Source: Prevotellaceae bacterium UBA4361 | GTDB taxonomy: Bacteria; Bacteroidota; Bacteroidia; Bacteroidales; Bacteroidaceae | Assembly: GCA_002393575.1 (NCBI GenBank) | Contig: DGSN01000059.1 | Location: forward strand, 1 to 64,000 | Direction of reading: 5' to 3' | DNA length: 64,000 nt | Shown here: one piece after another, positions 25,470 to 35,170 of the stretch | Layout of the letters: every line of letters starts with the position of its first letter | How positions within the stretch are numbered: the first letter of the stretch is position 1 | Translations under genes and position numbers: made by a program | The notes under the pieces: generated by a model | The model's database searches: none | Told to the model about the DNA's origin: nothing | What the model saw: only the letters and a program-made list of their open reading frames with translations

Positions 25470-28058
25470 GTGCAAACAAAACACCTATCACTCCTTTTGG
25501 CATCCTTTGCCATCAGTATTGCAACCACAGTTGCAAGTACACCCAACCGAACAGACTCAGTCTTTCTTTTCACCTATCACAATGGTCCTGCCACCGATGG
25601 CATCAAAGTGGCATATAGTTTCGACCAGAAGTATTGGACTCCCATTTCCAACTACAGTTTCGTAAAAAGCGACTACGGCAACTGGGGAGCCAACAAGAAA
25701 ATGTATTCCCCTTCTCTCGTTTTCGAACTGGGAAGATGGTATGCCGTATGGACTGTAAACCCCAATGTGAATCAGTTCGCAACTACATGCAGTTCCGATT
25801 TCTGGACATGGAAACCGCAAGACTACCCTTACACGAACGAGGGTGAGAACCTACAGAATTCCATTCTCAGCAAGCAGGCAGGCGAGTTCATCGTGTCATA
25901 TCTTACAAACAACGACAAGCACTACGAAACACGAAGCACCGACTTCAAGCATTGGAGCACCCCCACCCCTATCACCCCTGCAACATACGCAAAGAGACAG
26001 AAGGCCGTCACCCTTACTATCAATGGCACTGCCACACAGGGCGAACTCCACCGAGTCCCTTTCACATTCGTCAAAGAACTAGAACAGAAAGTACACGATG
26101 CAACACTGCGCAACCAGCTCTATGACGAAAGCACCCGCGACGATGCACGTCGCTTCGAACAAGTGAAAGCACTCAAAGCATCCCTCACCGTCAATCTTAA
26201 CGACACCAAACCCATTTCTCCAAATCTCATCGGAATCTTCTTCGAAGACATCAACTATAGTGCTGACGGTGGACTCTATGCCGAACTCATTCAGAACCGC
26301 GACTTCGAGTATTCCTCACTCGACCGAGGAGAATGGAACGCAAAGAGCTTTTGGGAACTCAAGGGAGATGGCAGCCAGTTCTCCATCGCCACACAGCAAC
26401 CCATCCACCCCAACAACCCACACTACGCAGTCCTCACCACATCGCAACCAGGTGCCGCACTCCAGAACAACGGCTTCGATGGCATCGTTCTAAAAGAAAA
26501 GGACAAATACGATTTATCACTCTTCCTCAAGAGTCTGAACGGAACCACACAGAAAGTCAGAGTGCAACTATTGGATGGCAACAAAGTGGTCGCACAAACC
26601 ACACTCACCGCTTCCAACTCTTGGAAACGCCTTACCGCCACCTTCACCGCCACAGCACCCGCAGAGAAAGCAACACTCTCCATCCAGCCACTCACGCCAG
26701 GACAATTAGCTATCGACTTCGTCAGCCTCTTCCCTCAGAAAACATTCAAGGGCAGGAAAAACGGAATGCGTGCCGACCTGGCACAAACCCTTGCAGACCT
26801 CCATCCGCGCTTCGTACGATTCCCAGGAGGATGCGTTAGCCACGGCAACGGACTCGACAACATGTACCGATGGAACAACACCATAGGACCACTCTGGGAG
26901 CGCAAAGGGCAAAGCAATCTCTGGGGCTACCACCAGTCACTTGGCATCGGATTCTACGAGTATTTCCAGTTCTGCGAAGACATCGGAGCCGAGCCCCTCC
27001 CCGTGCTGCCAGCAGGAGTGCCATGCCAAAACTCCTCCCGAGGCGGATACGGACAGCAAGGCGGTTTGCCTTGGGAGCAGATGGACGAATACGCACAGGA
27101 ACTCCTCCACCTCATCGAATGGGCAAATGACGACCCCAAGACCTCCCCTTGGGCAAAGAAACGAGCCGAAGCAGGACACCCCAAACCTTTCAATCTCAAG
27201 ATGATTGGCATAGGCAACGAAGACCTCATCAGCGACGTGTTTGAAGAACGATTCGTCTATCTCAACAAGATAGTCAAGCAGAAATATCCCGACATACAAG
27301 TGGTGGGAACCGTCGGTCCTTTCTTCGAAGGCTCCGACTACGAAGCAGGATGGCAGTTGGCACGACGCGAAAACATCGACATCGTCGATGAACACTACTA
27401 CGTCAACCCCGGCTGGTACATCCATTCCCAGAACTACTACGACAAATACGACCGCAACGGCACAAAAGTCTATTTGGGCGAATGGGCATCCCGAGGCAAC
27501 CGTATGGAAAACGCACTCGCTGAAGCACTCCACATCACTAACCTTGAGCGCAATGCCGACGTAGTCGTCATGTCGAGCTATGCACCGCTCCTCGCCAAGC
27601 AAGGACACACCCAGTGGAACCCCGACCTCATCTATTTCACCAACACACAAGTGATGCCAACCGTCAACTACCACGTGCAGAAACTCTGTGGCAACAACGC
27701 TGGCTCACTCTATCTGCACTCACAACTCCAGGTAGAAGCCATCACCATGCAGCGCGACCGTGAACTTACAGTCCACAACGAAGCAGCCACCAAGAGAATC
27801 AGCTCTTCCGTCGTGAAAGACGAAACGACAGGCGACCTCATCGTGAAACTGGTGAACATCACCCCACTCCCTACCGACATGCAGATTCGTATGGGCGATT
27901 TGAAAGGCTATCTTCCACAGGCGCACCTATCCCAACTATCGGGCAAGCCTACTGACAAGGACATAGTTCCAACGGAAAGCACCATCACCGTTTCCTCCGA
28001 CTTCCCATTCCAGCTGCCAGCCTACTCGTTTAGTGTCATTCGAATTCTAAAGAAATAA
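25470..28058 (+). CDS. GH51 alpha-L-arabinofuranosidase with N-terminal GH43-like and CBM-like regions
   Basis: 862 residues, secreted. Signal peptide (MQTKHLSLLLASFAISIATT) from a GTG start; no better ATG is available. Residues 25-170 resemble part of a GH43 or sialidase-like propeller but are too short for a whole one. Residues about 240-270 (ISPNLIGIFFEDINYSADGG) start the GH51 core, residues about 275-420 hold a CBM4/9-like beta insert, and the barrel continues with acid/base Glu584 in IGIGNEDL and nucleophile Glu671 in YLGEWAS. It should release terminal arabinofuranose from arabinoxylan or arabinan. It is separated by repeats from neighbours on both sides, yet sits with an SGNH esterase and two GH43 genes. 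Confidence 0.88.
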   Translation: MQTKHLSLLLASFAISIATTVASTPNRTDSVFLFTYHNGPATDGIKVAYSFDQKYWTPISNYSFVKSDYGNWGANKKMYSPSLVFELGRWYAVWTVNPNVNQFATTCSSDFWTWKPQDYPYTNEGENLQNSILSKQAGEFIVSYLTNNDKHYETRSTDFKHWSTPTPITPATYAKRQKAVTLTINGTATQGELHRVPFTFVKELEQKVHDATLRNQLYDESTRDDARRFEQVKALKASLTVNLNDTKPISPNLIGIFFEDINYSADGGLYAELIQNRDFEYSSLDRGEWNAKSFWELKGDGSQFSIATQQPIHPNNPHYAVLTTSQPGAALQNNGFDGIVLKEKDKYDLSLFLKSLNGTTQKVRVQLLDGNKVVAQTTLTASNSWKRLTATFTATAPAEKATLSIQPLTPGQLAIDFVSLFPQKTFKGRKNGMRADLAQTLADLHPRFVRFPGGCVSHGNGLDNMYRWNNTIGPLWERKGQSNLWGYHQSLGIGFYEYFQFCEDIGAEPLPVLPAGVPCQNSSRGGYGQQGGLPWEQMDEYAQELLHLIEWANDDPKTSPWAKKRAEAGHPKPFNLKMIGIGNEDLISDVFEERFVYLNKIVKQKYPDIQVVGTVGPFFEGSDYEAGWQLARRENIDIVDEHYYVNPGWYIHSQNYYDKYDRNGTKVYLGEWASRGNRMENALAEALHITNLERNADVVVMSSYAPLLAKQGHTQWNPDLIYFTNTQVMPTVNYHVQKLCGNNAGSLYLHSQLQVEAITMQRDRELTVHNEAATKRISSSVVKDETTGDLIVKLVNITPLPTDMQIRMGDLKGYLPQAHLSQLSGKPTDKDIVPTESTITVSSDFPFQLPAYSFSVIRILKK

Positions 28059-28059
28059 T

Positions 28060-28175
28060 AAAAGTTTAGTGTGAAGCGTGGAGCGTGAAGCGATTGAGCC
28101 GGATGGCATTTTTTTATTTTTAATTTTTAAATTACCAAAGAATCCCTTTTAACCCTTTAAATCCCTGATTGTACT
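28060..28175. repeat. Dispersed repeat words after GH51
   Basis: GTGAAGCGTGGAGCGTGAAG with GAGCCGGATGG, then inverted AACCCTTTAAATCCCTGA. These are the same words as at 19.5-19.7 and 22.1-22.2 kb. This is the start of an 840-bp gene-free stretch. Confidence 0.6.
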
Positions 28176-28260
28176 TCCAATGGTGTCGGATTGATGGAAA
28201 AAAACTTTCAAATACCCACTTCCGACTGTCATTTCACTCATAAATCATCATTTAAGGGTA

Positions 28261-28291
28261 TTGCCACAACAGATATTTCATCGTAACTTTG
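28261..28291 (+). promoter_or_regulatory. Bacteroidetes-type promoter for candidate RNA 2
   Basis: TTG at 28261-28263, 20 bp, TAACTTTG at 28284-28291. Boxes and spacing match the consensus, and the spacing is the same as for candidate RNA 1 and the GH43 promoter. Confidence 0.65.
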
Positions 28292-28297
28292 CACCGT

Positions 28298-28526
28298 GAA
28301 AATAAAGGTATGAACACTCATTGTTACAACCTTTCAAAAACATGGATGCAAAACCAAACTGAACCATTCGTTTAGATCTTTACTCATCAATAAAACATAG
28401 GGACAAGTCGAGAGACACACTCCACCATTTTAGAATTACGTAACCATAAATTTGTTATGACTGCTGCTGGCTCAAAAAAGAGCTGGCAGTTGTCATTTAA
28501 AAAGAGAGTTTTTCGCTTCTCTTTTT
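28298..28526 (+). ncRNA. Candidate structured small RNA, up to about 229 nt
   Basis: A consensus promoter leads into ORF-free sequence with a possible hairpin (AAAGGT with ACCTTT, about 28304-28341). It ends in a long stem (28459-28473 with 28480-28494, 15 positions with one mismatch and three G-T pairs) and an intrinsic terminator (AAAAAGAGA 28499-28507 with TCTCTTTTT 28518-28526). No gene follows on this strand for 1.6 kb. The layout resembles orphan Bacteroidales RNAs such as the Bacteroidales-1/6S-like class, but I cannot confirm homology by eye. Confidence 0.55.
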
Positions 28527-28550
28527 CCAATGGGGACTGATTTCAGTTAA

Positions 28551-28682
28551 TCCCCAGTCGCGTAATTGTTAATCCCCAGTCGCGTAATCGTCAATCCCCA
28601 GTCGCGTAATCGTTAATCCCCAGTCGCGTAATCGTTAATCCCCAGTCGCATGATTGCAAATCCTTACTCGATTTCGAGATAA
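28551..28682 (+). repeat. 22-nt tandem array B
   Basis: Six 22-nt units start at 28551, 28573, 28595, 28617, 28639 and 28661. The first four are nearly identical (TCCCCAGTCGCGTAAT, then yGTyAA); the fifth has CATGATTG and the sixth has diverged. It is in the same orientation as the arrays at 1277, 39080 and 50694. It begins 25 bp after the terminator of candidate RNA 2. Confidence 0.9.
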
Positions 28683-28727
28683 GTTTCAATGGCGCAAAAT
28701 GGGAGTCCCAGCCCATGAATATGGGTG

Positions 28728-28795
28728 GAAAAGGAAAGCCGCCAAAAAGCCTATGCTTTGATAGAACTTTTCTGGCGGCATACTTTGCCCTTTTC
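28728..28795. other. Large imperfect hairpin next to array B
   Basis: GAAAAGG (28728-28734) pairs with CCTTTTC (28789-28795), and GCCGCCA (28738-28744) pairs with TGGCGGC (28773-28779). A smaller CCCAT/ATGGG hairpin lies just before it. No T-run on either side. It may be an end structure for the convergent SGNH-esterase transcript or a structured RNA element. Confidence 0.45.
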
Positions 28796-28898
28796 TCAAA
28801 GGGCTGGGTTGTTAATTGATTTAATGTGTTTAGTTTAGTAAATGTATTCCATGTAGGTTGTGTTCATGCAATTGGGTTGCAATAGATTTTTAGAGCTA

Positions 28899-29963
<1,065 letters not shown>

Positions 29964-30144
29964 TTACGTGATATTTTTATTTGGATGTTGTAACAATCAA
30001 CTTAGTATTTCTTTTTCGATGCAAATGTAGGGAATCATTTCTGAATGGAATAAAAGAATTGTAACATAAAGTTTATGGTTTGTAAATAAGGGTTTGAATA
30101 GGTGGCTTTGGTTTCAAAAATGATAGTTTTTGTAACATTTTCCA

Positions 30145-30175
30145 TTGCATGATGGGAAGAAAGAGGTTATCTTTG
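30145..30175 (+). promoter_or_regulatory. Bacteroidetes-type promoter for the GH43 pair
   Basis: TTG 30145-30147, 20 bp, TATCTTTG 30168-30175. It lies 19 bp before the ATG at 30195. No obvious operator seen. Confidence 0.65.
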
Positions 30176-30194
30176 CAAATAAAATTATCAAAAG

Positions 30195-31553
30195 ATGAAA
30201 AGAATTGCATTTCTTCTGCTTTTTGCCATATCTATGATGAACGTGGCTATGGCTCAGAACCCTATTGTCAGAAATCAGTTTACGGCTGACCCTACGGCTC
30301 GCGTATTTAATGGTAAGGTGTATCTGTATCCTTCACACGACATACTTCCTCCTGAGGACTACGACAGGAAGGATTGGTTTTGCATGGCGGACTATCATGT
30401 GTTTTCATCTGAGAATCTGACGGACTGGACGGACCACGGCATGATTGTGACTCAGAACAAGGTGCCTTGGGTGAGACCAAATTCGTATTCGATGTGGGCA
30501 CCTGATTGTGTTTATAGAAACGGAAAGTATTATTTCTACTTCCCTTCGGCTCCTAAGGCTGGTGGCGGATTTGCTGTGGGTGTTGCCATTGCTGACAATC
30601 CTGAAGGTCCGTTCGTTCCTGAGCCTGAACCTATCAAGGGTATCAACGGCATCGACCCTTGTGTGCTTCAGGCTTCGGATGGGAATGCCTACATCTTCTG
30701 GGGCAATGGGCGTTGCGCGAAGCTGAAGGAGAACATGAAGGAACTGGCTGACGACAATCCGAGGGAGATGGTGAGATGGGGCAACCGCGAGATGGAAATG
30801 GTGGGTGTGAATTGCTTGCAGGGTCTGCCTAACCGTCAGGCTGAAGGTCCATTTGCCTTTGAATATAATGGCAACTATTATCTGACATACCCTTACGTGA
30901 GGGAAAAGACTGAAGTGCTTGCATACGCCATGAGCAAGAACCCGATGGGTCCATACGAATATAAGGGTCTGATTATGGAGGAACAGCCCAACGGTTGCTG
31001 GACGAATCATCACAGCATTATCAATTACAAGGGACAGTGGTATCTCTTCTATCATCATAACTACTACTCGCCTAACGATGACAAACGCCGTTCTGCCTGC
31101 ATCGAGAAGTTGTCCTTCAATGCGGATGGAACGATTCAGTTGGTGAAACAAACATTAAGAGGTGTGGGTGTGAGCGATGCTTTCAAGGAGATACAGATTG
31201 ACAGGTATTCATCGATTTCTAATCGAGGTGTGGAGTTTGCGTATCTTGACACGCTGAACAGGTTTGATGGATGGAAAACGGTGATGACAGAGAGGAATGC
31301 TTTCGTGCAGTATAATCAGGTTGATTTTTCAAACGGCGCAAAAGGTCTGGTGTGCAGAGCCCAATCGCAAGGAGGTGCTAAAGTGAGCATCTACGCCGAT
31401 GGTGAGAAGATTGCCAGCGTGAAGGTGAAGGCAGGAAAGGCTTTCGGAGATTTTTCGTGCAAGGTGAAAAAGGCTGTGAAGGGTGTGAAAGACTTGAAAG
31501 TGGTACTGGATAAGGGTGATGCGGAAATTGATTATATTATATTTAAGAAATGA
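30195..31553 (+). CDS. GH43 family glycosidase with C-terminal CBM6-like domain (1)
   Basis: 452 residues with signal peptide MKRIAFLLLFAISMMNVAMA-Q. The five-bladed GH43 propeller carries the expected acidic trio: base Asp32 (FTADPTA), pKa modulator Asp154 (GIDPCV) and acid Glu217 (QAEGPF). From about residue 325 there is a CBM6-like beta sandwich (FAYLDTLNRFDGW...). GH43 enzymes act on terminal arabinose or xylose; specificity cannot be read here. Its stop overlaps the next GH43 start (ATGA), so the two form an operon and are probably paralogues. Confidence 0.88.
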   Translation: MKRIAFLLLFAISMMNVAMAQNPIVRNQFTADPTARVFNGKVYLYPSHDILPPEDYDRKDWFCMADYHVFSSENLTDWTDHGMIVTQNKVPWVRPNSYSMWAPDCVYRNGKYYFYFPSAPKAGGGFAVGVAIADNPEGPFVPEPEPIKGINGIDPCVLQASDGNAYIFWGNGRCAKLKENMKELADDNPREMVRWGNREMEMVGVNCLQGLPNRQAEGPFAFEYNGNYYLTYPYVREKTEVLAYAMSKNPMGPYEYKGLIMEEQPNGCWTNHHSIINYKGQWYLFYHHNYYSPNDDKRRSACIEKLSFNADGTIQLVKQTLRGVGVSDAFKEIQIDRYSSISNRGVEFAYLDTLNRFDGWKTVMTERNAFVQYNQVDFSNGAKGLVCRAQSQGGAKVSIYADGEKIASVKVKAGKAFGDFSCKVKKAVKGVKDLKVVLDKGDAEIDYIIFKK

Positions 31554-32899
31554 ATAAATACTTGATTATGAAAAGAAACTTCTTACATCTTTGCCCTGCG
31601 TTTCTCATGGGTATGTTTGCTCTGAATATGCAGGCTCAGGATCCTATTATTCAGACGAAATTTACTGCCGACCCTGCACCGATGGTGTATAACGACACGG
31701 TTTTCCTTTATACGACTCACGATGAGGACGATGCCGATGGGTTCAAGATGAAGGATTGGCTGCTCTACACTTCGACCGACATGGTGAACTGGAAGGATTG
31801 TGGTGCCGTAGCTTCTCTGAAGGATTTCAAGTGGTATGATGGTGACAATGGTGCTTGGGCTGAGCAGGTCGTTGAGCGAGATGGAAAGTTCTATATGTAC
31901 TGCCCAATTCATGGGCATGGCATCGGTGTGCTTGTTGCAGATTCGCCATACGGTCCGTTTGTTGACCCTATCGGCAAACCGCTCGTCTGGCAACGTGAGC
32001 ACTGGGACGACATCGACCCAACGGTGTGGATAGACACTGACGGACAGGCATATATGTATTGGGGAAACCCAAATGTGTATTATGTGAAGTTGAACAAGGA
32101 CATGATTTCCTATTCTGGCAAAATCACAAAACTGGATTACAAAATCATTGATTATCAGGAAGGTCCTTGGTTCTATAAGCGCAATGGGCATTACTACTTG
32201 GCATTTGCATCGACCTGTTGTCCTGAAGGCATTGGCTATGCCATGAGTGATTCGCCAACGGGTCCTTGGAAGTATAAAGGACACATCATGAACCACACCG
32301 ACCGCACTCGTGGCAATCACCCAGGTATTATCGATTACAAGGGACAGAGTTGGGTGTTTGGATTGAATTATGACATCTTGAGGATTTCTACACCTAAGCA
32401 TCATGAAAGACGCTCGGTGAGTGTTGCCCCTATGCACTACAATATAGACGGAACGATTCAGGAGGTTCCGTATTTCAAAGATACGAAGTTGGAAGCTGTA
32501 GATGTATTCAACCCATACCAAAAGGTAGAGGCAGAAACGATGGCTTGGGGTTACGGATTAAAAACATTTGAGGAGCACAAAGACGGAAAGACTTTCATTG
32601 CTCTGAGAGACATTGATGATGGTGAGACGCTTTTGCTGAAGAATGTGAATTTGGGTGCTGGTGCCAATTCCTTTACTGCTACCACAGCTTCCATGTATAA
32701 AGGTGGCACGATTGAAATACTTGCGAATGGCATACGCATTGGGAAACTGAAAGTGCCTCAGACTGGAAGCACAGAAAAGTATGCTACATCAACCTGCAAG
32801 TTGAAAAACAATGCTGGAATCTGCAACCTCACTTTCGTTTTCAAAGGAAAGAAGGTGAAGAAGGATATGTTCAGATTCGATGCTTGGGAAATGAAATGA
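31550..32899 (+). CDS. GH43 family glycosidase with C-terminal CBM6-like domain (2)
   Basis: 449 residues, or 443 if the ATG at 31568 is used; that shorter start gives a more typical signal peptide (MKRNFLHLCPAFLMGMFALN), while 31550 overlaps the previous stop as ATGA. Catalytic trio by position from 31550: Asp41 (FTADPAP), Asp156 (DIDPTV) and Glu204 (QEGPWF). Ends with a CBM6-like domain starting near KVEAETMAWGYGLK. It shares the propeller layout of the gene before it but differs around the active site (HGHGIGV versus PKAGGGFAVGV), suggesting a different branch specificity. Secreted. Confidence 0.87.
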   Translation: MNKYLIMKRNFLHLCPAFLMGMFALNMQAQDPIIQTKFTADPAPMVYNDTVFLYTTHDEDDADGFKMKDWLLYTSTDMVNWKDCGAVASLKDFKWYDGDNGAWAEQVVERDGKFYMYCPIHGHGIGVLVADSPYGPFVDPIGKPLVWQREHWDDIDPTVWIDTDGQAYMYWGNPNVYYVKLNKDMISYSGKITKLDYKIIDYQEGPWFYKRNGHYYLAFASTCCPEGIGYAMSDSPTGPWKYKGHIMNHTDRTRGNHPGIIDYKGQSWVFGLNYDILRISTPKHHERRSVSVAPMHYNIDGTIQEVPYFKDTKLEAVDVFNPYQKVEAETMAWGYGLKTFEEHKDGKTFIALRDIDDGETLLLKNVNLGAGANSFTATTASMYKGGTIEILANGIRIGKLKVPQTGSTEKYATSTCKLKNNAGICNLTFVFKGKKVKKDMFRFDAWEMK

Positions 32900-32902
32900 A
32901 GT

Positions 32903-33050
32903 GTGAAGAATAAAAAATGAAGAATGTGTGCTTCGCTTAAATGAAGAATGAAGAGTTAAAAATGAAGAATGAAAATTACTCATTCGATGAGCAGAGTAAA
33001 ATATATTCTTAATTCTACATTCTTCATTCTTCATTTAATACCTTTCTTCA
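32903..33050. repeat. Palindromic ATTCTTCATT element, copy 2
   Basis: ATGAAGAATGAAGAG words at the left and CATTCTTCATTCTTCATT words at the right flank a core GAGCAGAGTAAAATATATTCTT, which is the inverse of the core at 25.36 kb. It fills the spacer between the convergent GH43 and YigZ genes. Confidence 0.65.
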
Positions 33051-33051
33051 T

Positions 33052-33657
33052 TTAAAAGCTTTCGTCTATGATACGAAGAGCGAGGATGGATTCTAATCGA
33101 GAGCGGAGACGTGGCATGCAATCACGACGAATGCTCAACGACATGGTGCAGAGTTCGTTCTCGTAGCCTTGGGAAAGGATAGTTGGGTTTTCTTCTTTCA
33201 CAATGCGCATCACACTATTCATGTCGGGATAATTGAACGCGATATGAATGGTGTCATCGATGGTTTTCTGAATGATTTCCGCTGCACCGATGGCTTCTGC
33301 TGCTGCCAATCGGTAAGCAACAATAAGTCCGCTTGTGCCGAGTTTGATGCCTCCGAAATAGCGGACAACGATGATGAGAATGTTGGTAAGTTCGTTGGAA
33401 TTGATTTGTCCGAGAATGGGCTTACCAGCCGTACCCGAAGGCTCTCCATTGTCGTTGGCACGAAATTCAGTCCGTTCAGCACCAAGCATATAGGCATAAC
33501 ACACATGGCGTGCATCGTAGTATTTTTTCTGATACTCCCCTACTCGCTCTTTCACTTCCTCGACTGAAGATACAGGAAAAGCGAAGGCAAGAAATTTGCT
33601 TCGCTTCTCTGTGTATATACCATCGGATGGTGCTTTTATGGTTTTGTATGTGTCCAT
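33052..33657 (-). CDS. YigZ/IMPACT family protein
   Basis: 201 residues, cytoplasmic. The N-terminal UPF0029 (IMPACT) domain has EKRSKFLAFAFPV, the KKYYDARHVCYAYMLG block and RANDNGEPSGTAGKPIL, followed by VVRYFGGIKLGTSGLIVAY; the C-terminal third is the YigZ-type alpha/beta domain. Bacterial members are linked to translation or stress without a settled biochemical role. It follows DUF1015 on the minus strand across a 126-bp repeat element, so it may have its own transcript. Confidence 0.88.
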   Translation of the reverse strand: MDTYKTIKAPSDGIYTEKRSKFLAFAFPVSSVEEVKERVGEYQKKYYDARHVCYAYMLGAERTEFRANDNGEPSGTAGKPILGQINSNELTNILIIVVRYFGGIKLGTSGLIVAYRLAAAEAIGAAEIIQKTIDDTIHIAFNYPDMNSVMRIVKEENPTILSQGYENELCTMSLSIRRDCMPRLRSRLESILALRIIDESF

Positions 33658-33663
33658 CTTTTT

Positions 33664-33777
33664 TTAATGAAGAATTAAGAATGAAGAATGAAGAATAATG
33701 CCATCCGGAAGGAGGTAAAATACATTCTTCATTCTTCATTCTTAATTCTTAATTCTACATTCTTAATTCTACATTTA
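33664..33777. repeat. Palindromic ATTCTTCATT element, copy 3
   Basis: GAATTAAGAATGAAGAATG at the left is inverted as CATTCTTCATTCTTAATTC at the right. The core has GCCATCCGG and GGTAAAATACATTC, sharing the TATTTTACC side with copies 1 and 2. Confidence 0.65.
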
Positions 33778-33783
33778 CTATTC

Positions 33784-35031
33784 CTATGAGAGCTTATGGA
33801 TAACGAGACCTGAACGGAGTTTTGGTTCAAACCAAGTGGCTTTTGGTGGCATGATTTTACCAGAATCGGCAATGTCCATAATTTGCTGCATGGTGACAGG
33901 ATAAAGTGCCAAAGCCATTTTCATCTCTCCTGAATCCACACGACGTTTCAGTTCGCCTAATCCACGAAGTCCTCCAACGAAGTCGATACGCTTATCTCGA
34001 CGTAAGTCCTTGATGTTCAGTATTTCATCAAGGATAAGGCGTGAAGAAATGCTAACGTCAAGTACACCGATTGGGTCTGCGTCATCGTAGGTTCCTTCTT
34101 TAGCCTTGAGTGAATACCATTCTCCTTCAAGATAAAGGGAAAACTCATGGAGTTGCTGCGGACGATAGTCTTCTTTTCCCTTCTTTTCCACGATGAAATT
34201 CTTCTTGAGTGCGGAAAGAAACTCAGCAGGGGTCATGCCATTGAGGTCGCGAACCACACGATTGTAGTCGAGGATAGTGAGTTGGCTGGCAGGGAAGCAA
34301 ACAGCCATGAAATAATTGTACTCTTCATCGCCTCGATGGTTAGGATTCTGCTTAGCCTTCTCAGCACCGACGAGTGCAGCAGCAGCAGAACGATGATGTC
34401 CATCTGCAATGTAAAGACTTGGCATCTTGGCAAATTCTGCTGTGATGGTACGGATATCTTCATCATCAGAAACAATCCAGAGCTTATGTCCAAACCCATC
34501 AACTGGTGCTATGAAATCGTATTCTGGAGTGGTTGAAGCATAACGTGAGATAATCTTTGCAAGTACTTCATTATCAGGGTATGCAAAGAATACTGGTTCG
34601 ATGTTTGCATTGTTGATGCGAACATGCTTCATGCGGTCTTCTTCTTTGTCGGCACGAGTGAGTTCGTGTTTCTTAATGACTCCATTCAGATAGTCTTCTA
34701 CGTATGCACCTACAACAAGTCCATACTGGGTCTTGCCATTCATGGTCTGTGCATAGATGTAGTATTGCTCTTTCTCATCTTGAACAAGCCATCCGTTATC
34801 TTGGAACTTTTGGAATGTTTGAGCAGCAGATTCGTAAACGCGTGGGTCATATTCACTTGTTCCAACAGGAAAATTGATTTCTGGTTTTATGATATGGTAC
34901 AGCGACATTTCATTATTTCCAGCCTCTGCACGTGCTTCTTCAGAATCGAGTACGTCGTAAGGACGCGATTCCACTTTCTCAACCAAATTCTTTGGAGGTC
35001 GGACACCTTTGAAAGGTTTAATTGTAGCCAT
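33784..35031 (-). CDS. DUF1015 family protein
   Basis: 415 residues, cytoplasmic. It opens with the family start IKPFKGVRPPKNLVEKVESRPYDV and has the YIADGHHRSAAAA block and the FPASQLTILDYNRVVRDLNG block. The family has no proven function, but in Bacteroidales it is regularly found downstream of serC-serA, as here, which points to serine or phospho-metabolite metabolism. The gap to serA is 139 bp and contains a perfect 12-bp inverted repeat. Confidence 0.88.
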   Translation of the reverse strand: MATIKPFKGVRPPKNLVEKVESRPYDVLDSEEARAEAGNNEMSLYHIIKPEINFPVGTSEYDPRVYESAAQTFQKFQDNGWLVQDEKEQYYIYAQTMNGKTQYGLVVGAYVEDYLNGVIKKHELTRADKEEDRMKHVRINNANIEPVFFAYPDNEVLAKIISRYASTTPEYDFIAPVDGFGHKLWIVSDDEDIRTITAEFAKMPSLYIADGHHRSAAAALVGAEKAKQNPNHRGDEEYNYFMAVCFPASQLTILDYNRVVRDLNGMTPAEFLSALKKNFIVEKKGKEDYRPQQLHEFSLYLEGEWYSLKAKEGTYDDADPIGVLDVSISSRLILDEILNIKDLRRDKRIDFVGGLRGLGELKRRVDSGEMKMALALYPVTMQQIMDIADSGKIMPPKATWFEPKLRSGLVIHKLS

Positions 35032-35070
35032 GTGATATAATATAAATTAGGAATATATGAATGAAAGACA

Positions 35071-35163
35071 ATTTACCGACTTAGAGAATTGTGGAGTGCA
35101 AATCTTATAACTGTAGTAACAGTCCTAAAAATCCGTACATCACAAATCTAAAAGTCGGTAAAT
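35071..35163. repeat. Perfect 12-bp inverted repeat between serA and the DUF1015 gene
   Basis: ATTTACCGACTT (35071-35082) is inverted at 35152-35163 across 69 bp. Inner AAATC and ATCCGTA words resemble those in the spacers at 36.14 and 41.46 kb. In an mRNA it would form a long hairpin between two operon genes. Confidence 0.65.
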
Positions 35164-35170
35164 CAATGTA

